From IMG/VR virus record IMGVR_UViG_3300042384_000211, positions 1 through 64,000 of that record: 64,000 nucleotides of DNA; one strand, given 5' to 3'. Position numbers and translations under genes: made by a program. The DNA is from a virus. Shown one piece after another: positions 26,401 to 33,909 of the stretch. Below the pieces are notes generated by a model. It was not told the origin of the DNA, ran no database searches, and worked only from the letters and a program-made list of their open reading frames with translations. Within the stretch, counting starts at the first letter, position 1, and each line of letters opens with the position of its first letter.

Positions 26401-27125
26401 GGTAGTACGTTGATATTGACAAAACTATTGTCGGCAGTTAATGAATCTGTTGACGCAATCAAAGACCGTCTAGGATATACATCTAAGATATATGTACTAG
26501 CATCAGTATTTGCACCATCAGTGACTTCTATAGTAAATGTAAATAATTTTCTAACAGAGCCAACTAGGAAGTCCCACCCTAATAAATCCCATGGGGTATC
26601 ATCCCAATCAGGATCACTGCCTGGACCTATAACAGGTGTTGGTCGTATAAAACCTGATAATAATCCGTCTTGACTAAGTGAAATGCCCGGAGGAAGTTCA
26701 CCACTTTTTAAACTCCAAACTAGATTATCTTCTACTACGAATTCTATAGCCTCAAGTTGAATATTAACTGTACTACCATCATAGAACAGTCCTAGATTAA
26801 CGTTTCGAGGAATAATAATAGGAGGTGCAACATTGGTAATAGTCAGCGAAAATGTTCGATCTGCTACACTACCAGTAGTGGTATTGGTAACTCGTATAGT
26901 GAATGTATATGTTTGGTTAGTATCCGGAACTGCTTCACTTATAGGAACTCCTTGCAATACCCCAGTACGCACAACCTGAATACCTGGAGGTAGTCTTCCG
27001 GAAACTCTATTGTAAACTAAGGTTCCGCCACTGGCATCACTGGCCTGTAGAGGAAGCTGATAAAATTCCAGTGCAGGTACAACACCTAGATTTCCTGCTG
27101 GGGTTGCCCACTTAGGTACGGCCAT
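23412..27125 (-). CDS. Giant virion protein with Ig-like domains (1237 aa)
   Basis: The N-terminal half contains repeated cadherin/Ig-like (He_PIG-type) modules, for example GGTLVYNRVSGRLPPGIQV and TFTIRVTNTTTGSVADRTFSLTIT, with a third SLKSGELPPGISLSQDGLLSG. The C-terminal half is mixed and Tyr/Asp-rich. Such proteins decorate tails or baseplates and bind glycans or other virion parts. No signal peptide or enzymatic motif. The gene stands between smaller structural genes. Confidence 0.75.
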   Translation of the reverse strand: MAVPKWATPAGNLGVVPALEFYQLPLQASDASGGTLVYNRVSGRLPPGIQVVRTGVLQGVPISEAVPDTNQTYTFTIRVTNTTTGSVADRTFSLTITNVAPPIIIPRNVNLGLFYDGSTVNIQLEAIEFVVEDNLVWSLKSGELPPGISLSQDGLLSGFIRPTPVIGPGSDPDWDDTPWDLLGWDFLVGSVRKLFTFTIEVTDGANTDASTYILDVYPRRSLIASTDSLTADNSFVNINVLPKHFPIILTTQADMVVERQGGYYAFQIEAIDLNGDILQYAMPAVSTGAFDEHVNNNDLPYVNQIVDDGNLYVGITSPTSTSKPALIPGDQVQVLYSSPLTTNEVTWYSASISNFTTVRLFGNSPVTGNVGDFLTQQLSGANATISNISSTFGTITLVGNLVLANVGAFVTQGSANAVVTATSVYTSSVQVIHLTGTFSSTGGNIFVNGVNANASPVSASYFTDIGCVYNNANTFTFNTVAPTGIANIAGISTNSRPLTITSVGVNIGAVVDQTTAPAAVGYDEGKFDQGILILPLTLLSGQTSVIDANSGWITGFLPELTDNTTNYEFEISVFKRDEPIYATSRIFTLTVLGDLDNSVSWLTPSYLGSIDNGKVSDLYVKAVSSKGKALYYELTPNVFKRLPQGLLLLSNGLISGRVSFQLFTLDQGLTTIDGGSTTFDDTYSFSITAYTYDGSVSATREFTIRVNERNTSPYENLYLKAALSLEQRSQFQDIVQDPTVFPTELIYRIEDPYYGVTSDVKALFLAGINPSFLSEYAAAVETNHFNKRITFGQVKTAVVRSRAYDVAEIGTGQIIGTFEDEIGFAPSDLNSGYTADTNIPVGTQLTEEQIKYEVVYVEINDDNTISNSSGSFGPASTIDLTSQLVNPYLDENGNSYSIAYPNAFSNMQTKIVLQLGYANKGALPDWMTSLQPNGTVLGFKRAVVLAYTIPGAGEAVAWRFGQRRFNLTALDFTVDRYQLDNIYTDNYNIAEEEFIGGEETTYDRYPPASLIFATIGTVDYAVRIPYESINNRSIADINALGGLDSITNFANGETIVFAQQEFRTGISVGDTYNQGWTDVRTLWAKNTDVSDNDTSDPNLDPTPGLAWDSDPWDFSSYVPGYNENLLNPTVDNRRIGIWRINIDNAGIVTLIFERTVSFYNRLFVRRGFTFGRTNIFYDPAVKPRNLIPNYSIIPEQVDIRGTIFDGNGTRFISNRDEYTTPQSGDKYIKFAKTGVFT

Positions 27126-27137
27126 CGATTATTCCTA

Positions 27138-27437
27138 TTACCATGCCACTAAATTGGCACGTTTCCAAGTATTTGTTGCAATGCATACGTAAAGATAGTC
27201 GCTATCCCAGGTTAATTGTCCGATGCTGCCTGTACTATTTGCAAGAGTGGGTACATTTGTACTAGATATGCCTAATCTGTTGGTAATTACAACATTTGGA
27301 AAACTAATTCCTGTTGATACTATATTACTAAAGTTATTATTTACTGTAACAAATGCCGAACGAAGGTCGTCCCCTGTGCCGTCATTGGCACTTGATCCGA
27401 CATTTACATTTGCAAAACCTGCTGTTGTGATAGTCAT
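27138..27437 (-). CDS. Small virion-type protein (99 aa)
   Basis: NVGSSANDGTGDDLRSAFVTVNNNFSNI is a motif recurring in tail-associated proteins of T4-like phages, and the C-terminus has a TDYLYVCIATNTWKRA strand (as in surface proteins). It precedes the 1237-aa gene by 12 bases. The role is probably structural. Confidence 0.68.
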   Translation of the reverse strand: MTITTAGFANVNVGSSANDGTGDDLRSAFVTVNNNFSNIVSTGISFPNVVITNRLGISSTNVPTLANSTGSIGQLTWDSDYLYVCIATNTWKRANLVAW

Positions 27438-27499
27438 AGTTGCTCTCTAAATACTTACTTCAAGTATTTATCTAGAGTGCAACTAAATGAATTGAATGA

Positions 27500-27823
27500 T
27501 TAGGCTGAGAAGCTACTTCCGCAACCACACGTAGTTGTGGCCTGTGGATTTTTGATACTAAAGTTACTACCTGCTAGAGTTTCGACGTAGTCAACTTCGG
27601 CACCTTGTAGATATTGACTGCTCATAGCATCAACTAATAGGTGTACACCATCGAATTCTAAGTCAAAATCATCTTCGTTAACAGTTTCATCAAAGGTAAA
27701 ACCGTATTGAAATCCACTGCATCCGCCACCTTGAACAAACATACGCAGTTTTAGATTAGGATCATTCTCTTCTAATAGTAGTTCTTTGACTTTTTTTACA
27801 GCGTTAGGTAATACAGTAACCAT
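27500..27823 (-). CDS. iscA: IscA/ErpA-type iron-sulfur carrier
   Basis: Three conserved Cys ligands are visible: C35 in GGGCSG and C99/C101 in CGCGSS, with the [14 protein letters not shown] motif typical of A-type carriers. These proteins bind and deliver [2Fe-2S] or [4Fe-4S] clusters. At 107 aa it is full length. It ends upstream of IF-1 in the same operon direction. It may support host or phage Fe-S enzymes. Confidence 0.92.
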   Translation of the reverse strand: MVTVLPNAVKKVKELLLEENDPNLKLRMFVQGGGCSGFQYGFTFDETVNEDDFDLEFDGVHLLVDAMSSQYLQGAEVDYVETLAGSNFSIKNPQATTTCGCGSSFSA

Positions 27824-27825
27824 CT

Positions 27826-28041
27826 TTATCTCCGATAGACAATCCGTGCTTTACTAAGATCATAAGGAGACATTTCAATATCTACTCGATCACCTTGAAT
27901 AATTTTGATAGTAAACTTACGTAACTTTCCACCAATATACGCTGTTACCATGTGGTTGTTTTCTAATTTAACCCTGAACATGGAATTGCCTAATACTTCT
28001 TCAACAACACCTGCCATTTTTATTACTTCTTCTTTTGCCAA
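27826..28041 (-). CDS. infA: Translation initiation factor IF-1
   Basis: The 71-residue OB-fold protein aligns end to end with bacterial IF-1 (E. coli IF-1 is 72 aa), including [28 protein letters not shown] and the [13 protein letters not shown] end. IF-1 binds the 30S A site and helps start translation. TTG at 28041 gives an N-terminus MAKEE matching the family; the next ATG would remove eight residues. GAGGAAGGG lies just upstream. Phage-encoded IF-1 is rare but reported in some large phages. Confidence 0.93.
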   Translation of the reverse strand: MAKEEVIKMAGVVEEVLGNSMFRVKLENNHMVTAYIGGKLRKFTIKIIQGDRVDIEMSPYDLSKARIVYRR

Positions 28042-28059
28042 AACCCTTCCTCTAATACA

Positions 28060-28329
28060 CTATTTAGTTGCTAGTGTATTCCACATTAACCATTGTTTGA
28101 ATGCTGTATACACTTGTTCTGCTTCTTTGGCATCTGCGTCTACTTTTACTCCTCGCACGTAGAACCCGTCTTGAGCTATACGTAGCATTTCACTATTTTC
28201 GCCAGCACCGCTGTTAAATGTAATAATGTCATTGTACGTAGTTTTAGTATTGTAGAATGCTTCATCCCATTCATCTTTGACTATGGTTTTATATTCATCT
28301 TCCCAATACCATTGCTGTTCTTCACCCAT
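28060..28329 (-). CDS. Hypothetical protein (89 aa)
   Basis: I place the start at ATG 28329 (MGEEQQWYWED) after a GGAGAG site; a longer frame upstream would overlap the preceding gene. The product is acidic with many aromatic residues and no recognisable motif. Confidence 0.6.
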   Translation of the reverse strand: MGEEQQWYWEDEYKTIVKDEWDEAFYNTKTTYNDIITFNSGAGENSEMLRIAQDGFYVRGVKVDADAKEAEQVYTAFKQWLMWNTLATK

Positions 28330-28507
28330 TAGTTTCTCTCCACGGACCATTGGCACCGGCCCAATCTTGTATGTCATAACTCCAGACCATCAACCGATTA
28401 TACACAGGATATAACCACCACCAATCAATATAGTGCATAGGTTTACTCACTAGATCACCTAACCAGTATAGTACCCAACTTACTACATAACCTATAAACT
28501 TTTTCAT
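28322..28507 (-). CDS. Small membrane-associated aromatic protein (61 aa)
   Basis: The N-terminal half is hydrophobic and Trp/Tyr-rich (FIGYVVSWVLYWLGDLV, WWWLYPVYNRLMVW), consistent with a membrane-inserted or interfacial peptide. It overlaps both neighbouring genes. No family recognised. Confidence 0.6.
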   Translation of the reverse strand: MKKFIGYVVSWVLYWLGDLVSKPMHYIDWWWLYPVYNRLMVWSYDIQDWAGANGPWRETNG

Positions 28508-28902
28508 TATCCACGTCTCATTTTACTAATATCAATAGCATCTTCCTGACGGAATACAGGAATACCATTTGACTTATGTAAGACACTTACACCTAACATA
28601 GCATCACCTGTGTAGACTTTGTCTGCTGGACGAGCCGCTAGACCTTGCCCAGTATCCAAGCTAGGAATATGGCGGGTACTGCGCTTAGGATCATTGAAAG
28701 GAGAATAACCACTAGTTGTAGCCACTCGGGCAGTTGGTCGTACTTTGGTAACTTCATCTTTTATCTCGTATTTGTCTAACAGTGCTCTCCACGATTCAGC
28801 ATTCTGACGTGCCTTATTTGCTGCAGCAGCGGTACGATGTTTCTGTTTACCTTTACGTTTACCTGTGGTAGTAAGATAAGGACCAACCATATGCATTGTC
28901 AT
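28507..28902 (-). CDS. Basic hypothetical protein (131 aa)
   Basis: The N-terminal third is strongly basic (KRKGKQKHRTAAAANKARQNAE) and may bind nucleic acid; the C-terminus has the motif GVSVLHKSNGIPVFRQEDAIDIS seen in phage proteins of unknown role. It overlaps the next gene by one base. Function not recognised. Confidence 0.62.
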   Translation of the reverse strand: MTMHMVGPYLTTTGKRKGKQKHRTAAAANKARQNAESWRALLDKYEIKDEVTKVRPTARVATTSGYSPFNDPKRSTRHIPSLDTGQGLAARPADKVYTGDAMLGVSVLHKSNGIPVFRQEDAIDISKMRRG

Positions 28903-28924
28903 ATTTTTTCCTTGCTACCTAATA

Positions 28925-29113
28925 TTATTCTTCTATATCTTCGTCGTCGGTTAATTGATCAACCATATCACACATTGAACTAAAACACCACGGACAAAAC
29001 GCAACAGGCAACATACCAAAGTGACCTAACACTCCACCTTCGTCATCTGTGAATTCGCTTGAACAAACATTACACTTATGTTCTTCACCAACATGATCAA
29101 ATCCAACTATCAT
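28925..29113 (-). CDS. Small zinc-finger-like protein (62 aa)
   Basis: Two Cys pairs, HKCNVCSSEF and FCPWCFSSMC, flank a Gly-rich turn, a spacing that fits a zinc-ribbon. It overlaps the upstream gene by four bases. No target is known; a nucleic-acid or protein-binding role is likely for such folds. Confidence 0.66.
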   Translation of the reverse strand: MIVGFDHVGEEHKCNVCSSEFTDDEGGVLGHFGMLPVAFCPWCFSSMCDMVDQLTDDEDIEE

Positions 29114-29307
29114 ACGTTAGTACCTGCGGTTGCAATTAAGTCTCGCTTAATCATGTTGTATGCAGTGCGCTCTTGTTTGTCCAAGTCATCCCAATTCTTT
29201 TCCATGCTGTCTAACGCACCCCAAAGATTGCGCTGTCCGTATGCTTCGCCTGCCCACTGTACAATGCTGTATGCTTGTTCAATATCCATATACACAGGTG
29301 TGCTCAT
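29110..29307 (-). CDS. Hypothetical protein (65 aa)
   Basis: The product is helical (MDIEQAYSIVQWAGEAYGQRNLWGALDSMEKNW). ATG 29307 follows a GAAAGG-type ribosome-binding site and a consensus promoter is 33-61 bases upstream. It leads a small operon with the zinc-ribbon gene. Function unknown. Confidence 0.65.
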   Translation of the reverse strand: MSTPVYMDIEQAYSIVQWAGEAYGQRNLWGALDSMEKNWDDLDKQERTAYNMIKRDLIATAGTNV

Positions 29308-29339
29308 AATTAGTACCTTTCTTAATTATCAATACAAGT

Positions 29340-29368
29340 ATTATACAGTAAAATCAGTTAGTTGTCAA
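29340..29368 (-). promoter_or_regulatory. Consensus sigma70 promoter (29.3 kb)
   Basis: TTGACA (29363-29368), 17-nt spacer and TATAAT (29340-29345) are all consensus. The -35 overlaps the stop of the preceding gene. A leader of about 30 bases with a ribosome-binding site follows. Confidence 0.8.
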
Positions 29369-29676
29369 GTGTTAATATAGCGTAGTAATGACTTGCCAGG
29401 AAACATTGCTTCAGCTGTGGTCCATAGTGCTTCTTCTGTGTCGGCTTGGCAGATAAATGCATGTGTTACAGCATCATACATCATCACCCGATCCTCTACA
29501 ACTTCAACACTGACTAATTTAACTGTTGAAATATCGGGTTGGGTCGAAGGTTTAATTTTAGCAACTTCTTTTCGATAGTTAGAATAAAATTTAACAATAA
29601 AGAATGTTGTAAACAGTACACAAAATGTAATATATCCTGTTATTATTATATTAAGTATTGATATTATTAAGTCCAT
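29365..29676 (-). CDS. Membrane-anchored hypothetical protein (103 aa)
   Basis: Residues about 3-28 are one membrane helix (IISILNIIITGYITFCVLFTTFFIV), followed by a soluble domain of about 60 residues. It overlaps the upstream 275-aa gene by ten bases. The soluble part has a mixed strand/helix pattern but no motif. Confidence 0.62.
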   Translation of the reverse strand: MDLIISILNIIITGYITFCVLFTTFFIVKFYSNYRKEVAKIKPSTQPDISTVKLVSVEVVEDRVMMYDAVTHAFICQADTEEALWTTAEAMFPGKSLLRYINT

Positions 29677-30494
29677 AACGATTTCCTTAATTTAACTAAC
29701 CGAATTAACATAGCTTCATCTTCTGAATCGTACTGTTTTTCAAGACGATCCATGGCATCTAAGATAGCTTTACTACGTTTTTTATCTTTCTTACTTTCAT
29801 TACCAAAGATCCAATCTTCCCCTTCTTTGACTCTAGTGTCTTCACAGTATTGTGTCCAACCACAGTAGTCATAGGCATCAGCACGTTGTGGACGAACATG
29901 TTTCCACCAGTAGTATAATTCCCATTTTTCTTTAGCGGCTTCTGCTTGCGGTGTGGGTTTACCGTATAATGGATCTTTCTTCTTTGTCCATTCGTCGTTG
30001 TACTTAAGAGTCATTTCCCACTCTAAGTGCGCAATAGATGCTTCTGGACAGCGCCACTCTGCAAACCAACGAGTGTACCACTGTGCTCTCCACCATGGCA
30101 TACGATATTTTGCACGTTCTTCTTTACTGCCCCAACACACATGACTCCATGCTGTTTCAATTTCGATAAAGTCAACAAAACTGTCAAAAGATGAATGTAG
30201 TAAGCGTTCTTCAAACTCGTGCCATTGCCCACGTTTAAGTCTGCTGGTAAGTGCGTGTGTTCGAGTAGTGTAGCGATTGTTTAGGTAGTAGCGTACATCG
30301 TTAATACGTTCTGGAATATAGCACCAAACATCTTGCGCCCGGCTCAATGCTGTTTCTACTAACCAATAGCGAAATGGATGGGTAGTTTTGGCTAACTTTG
30401 TCCAAGCATTCCATTCTTCGCCTGTGCCACTGTCGATACTTTTTGTGCCGCGAAGCCAATCCGCAAACTTCCCAATTGTCCAATAATTTCTCAT
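29667..30494 (-). CDS. Conserved hypothetical protein, Trp-rich (275 aa)
   Basis: The product has an unusually high Trp/Tyr content (for example MPWWRAQWYTRWFAEW and ELYYWWKHVRPQR) and many charged residues, with no enzyme motif that I can name. The phage lineage seems to conserve this gene as a long reading frame, since the alternative frames are only shadows. Role unknown. Confidence 0.65.
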   Translation of the reverse strand: MRNYWTIGKFADWLRGTKSIDSGTGEEWNAWTKLAKTTHPFRYWLVETALSRAQDVWCYIPERINDVRYYLNNRYTTRTHALTSRLKRGQWHEFEERLLHSSFDSFVDFIEIETAWSHVCWGSKEERAKYRMPWWRAQWYTRWFAEWRCPEASIAHLEWEMTLKYNDEWTKKKDPLYGKPTPQAEAAKEKWELYYWWKHVRPQRADAYDYCGWTQYCEDTRVKEGEDWIFGNESKKDKKRSKAILDAMDRLEKQYDSEDEAMLIRLVKLRKSLWT

Positions 30495-30501
30495 ATTATT
30501 C

Positions 30502-30681
30502 CTAGTGTGCTAACACTGCCATTAAATGTATCTGCGGATCGTTAAATTCAAATTTATAATGTAGTGGACTCATCGACAACATTTTTAAATTCCACTCATT
30601 GTTATTTAAGTTTTTTTGACACCAATCAATACATTTGGCAGTACGGGCAACATCACTGTATATATCAATCTTGTGAGTCAT
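30502..30681 (-). CDS. Hypothetical protein (59 aa)
   Basis: Start is placed at ATG 30681 (MTHKIDIYSDVART); the longer frame would run into the preceding gene. It has two Cys (CIDWCQ) and a beta-strand C-terminus. Overlap with the upstream stop is 17 bases. Confidence 0.55.
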   Translation of the reverse strand: MTHKIDIYSDVARTAKCIDWCQKNLNNNEWNLKMLSMSPLHYKFEFNDPQIHLMAVLAH

Positions 30682-31054
30682 TTTCGGTACCGTGTAGTAA
30701 TGCTTCGAGTGTTTTGTAGTGATCGAATGCCTGCTGTAATGCTTCATACTTGGCTAACAATTCAGGTTTAGGTTCAAGTATGCTAAGACGTTGCTCTACT
30801 TTCTGCATCCATGTTACCATACTTTTATCACCAATCACAATATCTGGCTCAAATCCCTCTAGATGCAGCTGACCGTTGGTAGTTATTTTGGATGATGTTG
30901 AGTTAGCCCAATTAGTACTAGCACCACCGGACATTAACCCACTACTTGAATTACCTGCGCCGGCTACACTAACAGTACTAGTGCCAGCGCCTAATGTTAC
31001 ATTGCTGTAACTACCTGCGCCCGAAGTACTGCTAGCCGGAATATAAACTGCCAC
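30665..31054 (-). CDS. Hypothetical Ser/Gly-rich protein (129 aa)
   Basis: The N-terminus is Ser/Thr/Gly-rich and low-complexity, then a folded C-terminus with a coiled-coil-like segment (MQKVEQRLSILEPKPELLAKYEALQQAFDHY). It may be a small virion component, but no family is recognised. It begins one base after the preceding stop region. Confidence 0.6.
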   Translation of the reverse strand: MAVYIPASSTSGAGSYSNVTLGAGTSTVSVAGAGNSSSGLMSGGASTNWANSTSSKITTNGQLHLEGFEPDIVIGDKSMVTWMQKVEQRLSILEPKPELLAKYEALQQAFDHYKTLEALLHGTENDSQD

Positions 31055-31209
31055 TAGTTTTTACCTTTGCAATCACAGTTACGGCCTTGATTACAGTTGC
31101 CCGTACAATTAGTGTCAACCTCGCTGCCGTGTGGCCCAAACACCATATAAACTAAACCTAAACCAATTGCCGCAAGTACAGCCATCGCTAATATTAAGTA
31201 TTCTAACAT
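31054..31209 (-). CDS. Small membrane protein with Cys-rich tail (51 aa)
   Basis: I place the start at ATG 31209 (MLEYLILAMAVL). One membrane helix (residues 1-25) is followed by a Cys cluster, NCTGNCNQGRNCDCKG, which could bind a metal or form disulfides in the periplasm. The motif is recurrent in phage membrane peptides. It follows the acidic 234-aa gene by one base. Confidence 0.65.
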   Translation of the reverse strand: MLEYLILAMAVLAAIGLGLVYMVFGPHGSEVDTNCTGNCNQGRNCDCKGKN

Positions 31210-31210
31210 A

Positions 31211-31915
31211 TTAATCTTCCTCCTCGTCATCATTGTAGTCATCTTCGTCACGTTCTTCGCCTTGATAGACTGGTTCTCCACCTACGATAATCCATTTGTT
31301 CTCACTCCACTTACCGTTGGTATCGTAGTCATTACCATCAATGTCTTCACCATCATATTGCACACCACTAGTAAGTTCCCAGCCATCCATGTCTTCATAT
31401 AATACACGTAGTTTACTAGGATCAAACGGAGCTTTGAGCTCAAATTCATTACCGAAGAACGTGCCCTTTTCACCCTGAGCACCCCAGAATACCACAGTAC
31501 CCGCAGGATAATCATTGATATACTTTTCATCAATACAATCACTTTCGGCTCCGTTGTCACTTAATGCACTACCTAGTGGACTAGTCCAAACCTCAGCACC
31601 AGTTTCATCATAGACTGTAATGTTGCTAGAGTCATCGAATGTAGCACCAGCCGTGTGCCCATCGCGATCACATTCATCCGGACTACCCGGGTCGAATGGA
31701 CGCATATCAAATGGAACATCGTCCCACATACGCTCTTCCCAACTACCAGCATACTGTTCAATGTCGATCTCTTTAGATTTGAAGAAATCGTAAATTTTAC
31801 GGTCAACACTGCCCCAATAGACTTCACCACCACGGCCCCAAATTTCCACACGATAGTTGCGTGGTGTAAATTTAAGTGTCTGCAATAACTCTTCTTTTTC
31901 TTGTTCAGTTGCCAT
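31211..31915 (-). CDS. Conserved acidic hypothetical protein (234 aa)
   Basis: The protein is strongly acidic, especially at the C-terminus (ERDEDDYNDDEEED), with Trp-containing strands (VWTSPLGS, KWIIVGGEPVYQG). It has no enzyme motif and no signal peptide. It may mimic nucleic acid or bind a basic partner; that is speculative. It sits in the 31-33 kb operon. Confidence 0.65.
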   Translation of the reverse strand: MATEQEKEELLQTLKFTPRNYRVEIWGRGGEVYWGSVDRKIYDFFKSKEIDIEQYAGSWEERMWDDVPFDMRPFDPGSPDECDRDGHTAGATFDDSSNITVYDETGAEVWTSPLGSALSDNGAESDCIDEKYINDYPAGTVVFWGAQGEKGTFFGNEFELKAPFDPSKLRVLYEDMDGWELTSGVQYDGEDIDGNDYDTNGKWSENKWIIVGGEPVYQGEERDEDDYNDDEEED

Positions 31916-31918
31916 TGT

Positions 31919-32173
31919 CTACTCCTTAAATTGATACTTAATTAAGCCATTATCATCACTGCCATATTTCTTATTGGCTTTTTGCAGGGCATTGATACCA
32001 CCTACAAGATCTTGCAGATATTCGCTGTCGATGTGAAACTCTTGATCATCTTCACAGTCAATTAGTCCTTGATCAATAAATGAACGTAGACTTTCTATCA
32101 AGTTTACCATATCTTCCTTGTCAAGGTGTTCTTGAACTAATCGGTCAAATACAAATATAACGCGATTTCCCAT
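31919..32173 (-). CDS. Hypothetical acidic protein (84 aa)
   Basis: The product is helical and acidic (HLDKEDMVNLIESLRSFIDQG) and is preceded directly by another small gene (one-base overlap). No domain is recognised. Confidence 0.6.
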   Translation of the reverse strand: MGNRVIFVFDRLVQEHLDKEDMVNLIESLRSFIDQGLIDCEDDQEFHIDSEYLQDLVGGINALQKANKKYGSDDNGLIKYQFKE

Positions 32174-32403
32174 TATACTGTCTTTCCTAAAACGCTGTAG
32201 ATCAGCTGATTTACTAATTGATCGTAAGGTTGACCGCGCACATGTTTAGCCAAATAAATTTCATTAACTAAATCAACAGCGTTCGCTGAGTCAACGTGAG
32301 CAGGCATCGATTCTTTGCGACTTTTAAGCTCTTCAACTAAATCTTCAGTGTTAAAATCATCTAAGTCAACCCAACCACTTTCTTCAATAGTTACATATGG
32401 CAT
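32173..32403 (-). CDS. Hypothetical acidic protein (76 aa)
   Basis: The N-terminus contains an acidic loop (EESGWVDLDDFNTEDLVEELKS) of a type found in phage and plasmid small proteins. It overlaps the following gene by one base (TAATG). Function unknown. Confidence 0.6.
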   Translation of the reverse strand: MPYVTIEESGWVDLDDFNTEDLVEELKSRKESMPAHVDSANAVDLVNEIYLAKHVRGQPYDQLVNQLIYSVLGKTV

Positions 32404-32417
32404 GATAACTCCTTAAA

Positions 32418-32771
32418 TTATTTAACTCGATTATAAATATCTACAGGAAAACAATTATTACTACTAGTATCAACTACTATAGATAGACCGCTGTTAGTTA
32501 CTTTAAGCTGGTAATCAGTTCCAAAAAATTCGTTTCCTGTAGCTGAAATAGTAGGAACATTTTCATTTTTTATACAAAGACTTGATACAAATACGTCTTC
32601 GCCGCGATGCCCTACGGTCTTAAAAATGTAGTTATTAGTTTTAGATTTCCACACACCATCATAAATTCCTCTAACAACAAATTCTTTAGGAATAGGTTGA
32701 TAGTCAGCTGAATAGGCTTGTCCTATTACAATAGTTAAAATCGTTAACGAAAATAATATACGCTTTAACAT
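32418..32771 (-). CDS. Exported small protein with signal peptide (117 aa)
   Basis: Starting at ATG 32771, six bases from a TATAAT box, the N-terminus MLKRILFSLTILTIVIGQAYSAD is a classical signal peptide with an AYSA cleavage site. The mature ~95 residues contain two Cys (CIKN and NCFP), possibly a disulfide. The upstream in-frame ATG at 32786 would spoil the signal peptide. It is probably periplasmic or secreted; function unknown. Confidence 0.72.
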   Translation of the reverse strand: MLKRILFSLTILTIVIGQAYSADYQPIPKEFVVRGIYDGVWKSKTNNYIFKTVGHRGEDVFVSSLCIKNENVPTISATGNEFFGTDYQLKVTNSGLSIVVDTSSNNCFPVDIYNRVK

Positions 32772-32777
32772 AAACAT

Positions 32778-32806
32778 ATTATACACTAAAACATTTCTTC
32801 TGTCAA
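32778..32806 (-). promoter_or_regulatory. Consensus sigma70 promoter, leaderless start
   Basis: TTGACA (32801-32806), 17-nt spacer, TATAAT (32778-32783), then only six bases to the ATG at 32771. The -35 lies inside the end of the GGCT-like gene. An mRNA starting seven bases below the -10 would begin at the ATG. Confidence 0.78.
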
Positions 32807-33223
32807 GTACTCAGCGTATACACGATCAACAGCATCGTTCAATTGGTCCAAACTAATGCCGTGTTCTTCATAACCATCTGCTACCATATTGTAGTAGCTA
32901 TTACTTGGTAAGCTAAGTTGCTCATCTGGATACATTAAGTAGGTCATAGCAGTATGAGTCACACCATCAATTAATACTGTGACCAACTGTTTAGTGTAGA
33001 ACTTTGGAAATCCTTCTAAACGGTCTAATGCCTGTTCGCAGTCTTTGGTAATTTCCCAACCCACACCTAAGGTAAAATTGCCCGTATCAGGAACCACAGT
33101 GGCAAACTGCTTAAACTCAAAGCGAAAGTCTGGTAACACCGCGGCACCTAAACTTTGAGCTTTAGGGCAACGAAATCTCATCTCTTCTAAATTGGTATTC
33201 ATACCATATGCTAGATATTTCAT
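32786..33223 (-). CDS. Gamma-glutamylcyclotransferase-like (GGCT/AIG2-like) protein
   Basis: YLAYGMNTNLEEM is the GGCT YGSN-like substrate-loop motif, and ALDRLEGFPKFY supplies the acidic catalytic-loop Glu. The family makes 5-oxoproline from gamma-glutamyl peptides and is common in large phages, where the substrate is unknown. At 145 aa it is full length. It overlaps the SleB-type gene by four bases. Confidence 0.8.
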   Translation of the reverse strand: MKYLAYGMNTNLEEMRFRCPKAQSLGAAVLPDFRFEFKQFATVVPDTGNFTLGVGWEITKDCEQALDRLEGFPKFYTKQLVTVLIDGVTHTAMTYLMYPDEQLSLPSNSYYNMVADGYEEHGISLDQLNDAVDRVYAEYLTEEMF

Positions 33224-33810
33224 AATTTAAGTGTACCGCCTTTTGCCTGTGTGTAAAAAATATGACGTCCTACTTTGGTAGTGCGTTTTGTATGGTCTGC
33301 CCAATATGGGTCTTTGATATAGTCTGCATGGTAGAATAAACTGGTTTTAAGTGTTGGAATTCTAATGCCTTGATCTAATACCTCTGCTGCTACCTGCCGA
33401 CTTTCGACCCAATTAGCACCAGTATTCTGCAACCAAGCACGTCGTTTGACTCGAGTCCATGAAAACTGTGCAGGAGCATAAACTACTTTACAAATATCTC
33501 GCCCCCAATAGCCAGTGCGCGAACGATTTAGTGTAACCTGTGCTACTGCTATTTTACCTAACTTATCCTCTACTCCGGCTTCATAGTAGATGTTGCGTGC
33601 TAAACAGTCAAACTCCTGTTTAGAGTATTTAATTACTGCACGATCTTGTTCTACAATCACTGCTTGTTTAATATCTTGAACATCTTCTGCGATGGCCACT
33701 ACTGCATCTTCTATCACTGCTATGCGCTCATCAGTGATCCATTGATGATATAGAACCTGTGCTACAAATATTGCCACTCCTGCTGCTAAATACTTTTGAT
33801 TTAATGTCAT
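33220..33810 (-). CDS. SleB-type cell wall hydrolase (Hydrolase_2)
   Basis: The C-terminal domain has LARNIYYEAGVEDKLGKIAVAQVTLNR, the SleB/CwlJ catalytic motif with Glu in YYEA, and VVYAPAQFSWTR and SLFYHADYI of the same family. Residues about 5-20 are one hydrophobic N-terminal segment that could anchor or export the enzyme (SAR-like). The enzyme cleaves peptidoglycan; it is separate from the GH19 endolysin and may act at infection or in envelope remodelling. Confidence 0.85.
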   Translation of the reverse strand: MTLNQKYLAAGVAIFVAQVLYHQWITDERIAVIEDAVVAIAEDVQDIKQAVIVEQDRAVIKYSKQEFDCLARNIYYEAGVEDKLGKIAVAQVTLNRSRTGYWGRDICKVVYAPAQFSWTRVKRRAWLQNTGANWVESRQVAAEVLDQGIRIPTLKTSLFYHADYIKDPYWADHTKRTTKVGRHIFYTQAKGGTLKL

Positions 33811-33843
33811 TATTAGCTTTCTTAACTGTTTAAGACAAGTACT

Positions 33844-33872
33844 ATTATACTATCGTGTTATCAAAAAGTCAA
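33844..33872 (-). promoter_or_regulatory. sigma70-type promoter for the SleB gene
   Basis: TTGACT (33867-33872), 17-nt spacer and TATAAT (33844-33849). A leader of about 30 bases with AGAAAG then precedes ATG 33810. It is back to back with the plus-strand gene at 33910. Confidence 0.7.
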
Positions 33873-33909
33873 TCAAATTTGATAAATATTTGATATAGGA
33901 ACAAACAAG

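Noticed and set aside
29953-30483. Several 60-70 codon frames inside the Trp-rich 275-aa gene
   Set aside because: They are nested in other frames of one well-supported gene and have no ribosome-binding sites or recognisable products.
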